From assembly GCA_022013205.1 (NCBI GenBank), contig JAKLQT010000245.1, forward strand, positions 1 through 13,800: DNA of 13,800 nucleotides, written 5' to 3'. Position 1 is the stretch's first letter. Each line of letters begins with the position of its first letter. This document shows positions 13,707 to 13,800 of this stretch, one piece after another. Source of the DNA: Candidatus Omnitrophota bacterium (GTDB taxonomy: Bacteria > Omnitrophota > Gorgyraeia > B26-G9). The notes beneath the pieces were generated by a model. The model did not search any database. It was given only the letters and a program-made list of their open reading frames with translations, and was not told the DNA's origin. Both the position numbers and the translations under genes were made by a program.

Positions 13707-13800
13707 AAACGCAGTTGGAAAAATCTATTTTGGCTCATTCTCGGCGGACATCCTGTCCGTCTGCGAGGGAATTTACTACTGTTTGACATCCTTGTCACAG
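13707..13800. repeat. Folded repeat element, copy B (cut by window end)
   Basis: The left part resembles copy A at 12120-12180: AAAC then CAG.TG..AAA..TATTT, then identical CTCATTCTCG (13734-13743), a CATCC core, and identical GTCTGCGAGG (13759-13768). CTCG (13740-13743) pairs with CGAG (13764-13767), and inside, CGGACA (13745-13750) pairs with TGTCCG (13754-13759). A second stem begins to form near GACATCCTTGTC (13784-13795). The right arm lies beyond the window. Confidence 0.6.

Overview
The window (about 56-58% A+T by eye) reads as a bacterial chromosome segment in which almost every gene lies on the + strand. It holds the 3' part of a branched-chain amino acid operon, a block of shikimate-pathway genes, two type IV pilus/type II secretion genes inserted among them, and then several poorly characterised or general genes. 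The gene content (DUF4416 protein, class I ketol-acid reductoisomerase, many intergenic palindromes, decayed gene remnants) suggests an uncultured lineage, possibly Omnitrophota or a deltaproteobacterium-like phylum. This placement is inference from overall impression; the window contains no rRNA or other firm marker.

Layout. Positions 1-5224 hold ilvB (5' end outside the window), ilvN, pilT, ilvC and leuA, which convert pyruvate or 2-oxobutyrate towards valine, isoleucine and leucine. A complete PilT retraction ATPase sits between ilvN and ilvC. Positions 5273-7155 hold aroE overlapping a prepilin peptidase gene; the peptidase carries an extra hydrophilic segment of about 65 residues. Positions 7156-7524 are a gene-free stretch packed with stem-loops and repeats just upstream of aroC. 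Positions 7525-11979 hold aroC, a DUF4416 protein, a membrane protein resembling M48/Ste24 peptidase but without its zinc ligands, a DUF523 (TudS-like) protein, and a cation diffusion facilitator with a cysteine-rich tail. After a gene-free stretch with a large folded repeat comes era (about 12321-13241).

The last 560 bases contain no intact gene. They include a hairpin directly after era, what looks like a decayed fragment of a [NiFe]-hydrogenase small subunit broken by frameshifts and a stop, and a second copy of the folded repeat seen upstream of era, cut by the window end.

How the genes relate. IlvBN, IlvC and LeuA form a continuous metabolic series; AroE and AroC are two steps of the chorismate pathway. 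PilT and the prepilin peptidase belong to type IV pilus biology and are probably co-transcribed with biosynthetic genes because of tight spacing rather than shared function. Both Rossmann-fold reductases (IlvC and AroE) carry acidic residues where NADPH-specific relatives have phosphate-binding residues, hinting at NADH use in both pathways. No convincing rho-independent terminator with a U-tract and no strong sigma-70 promoter was found. No tRNA, rRNA, CRISPR array or intact mobile element was recognised.
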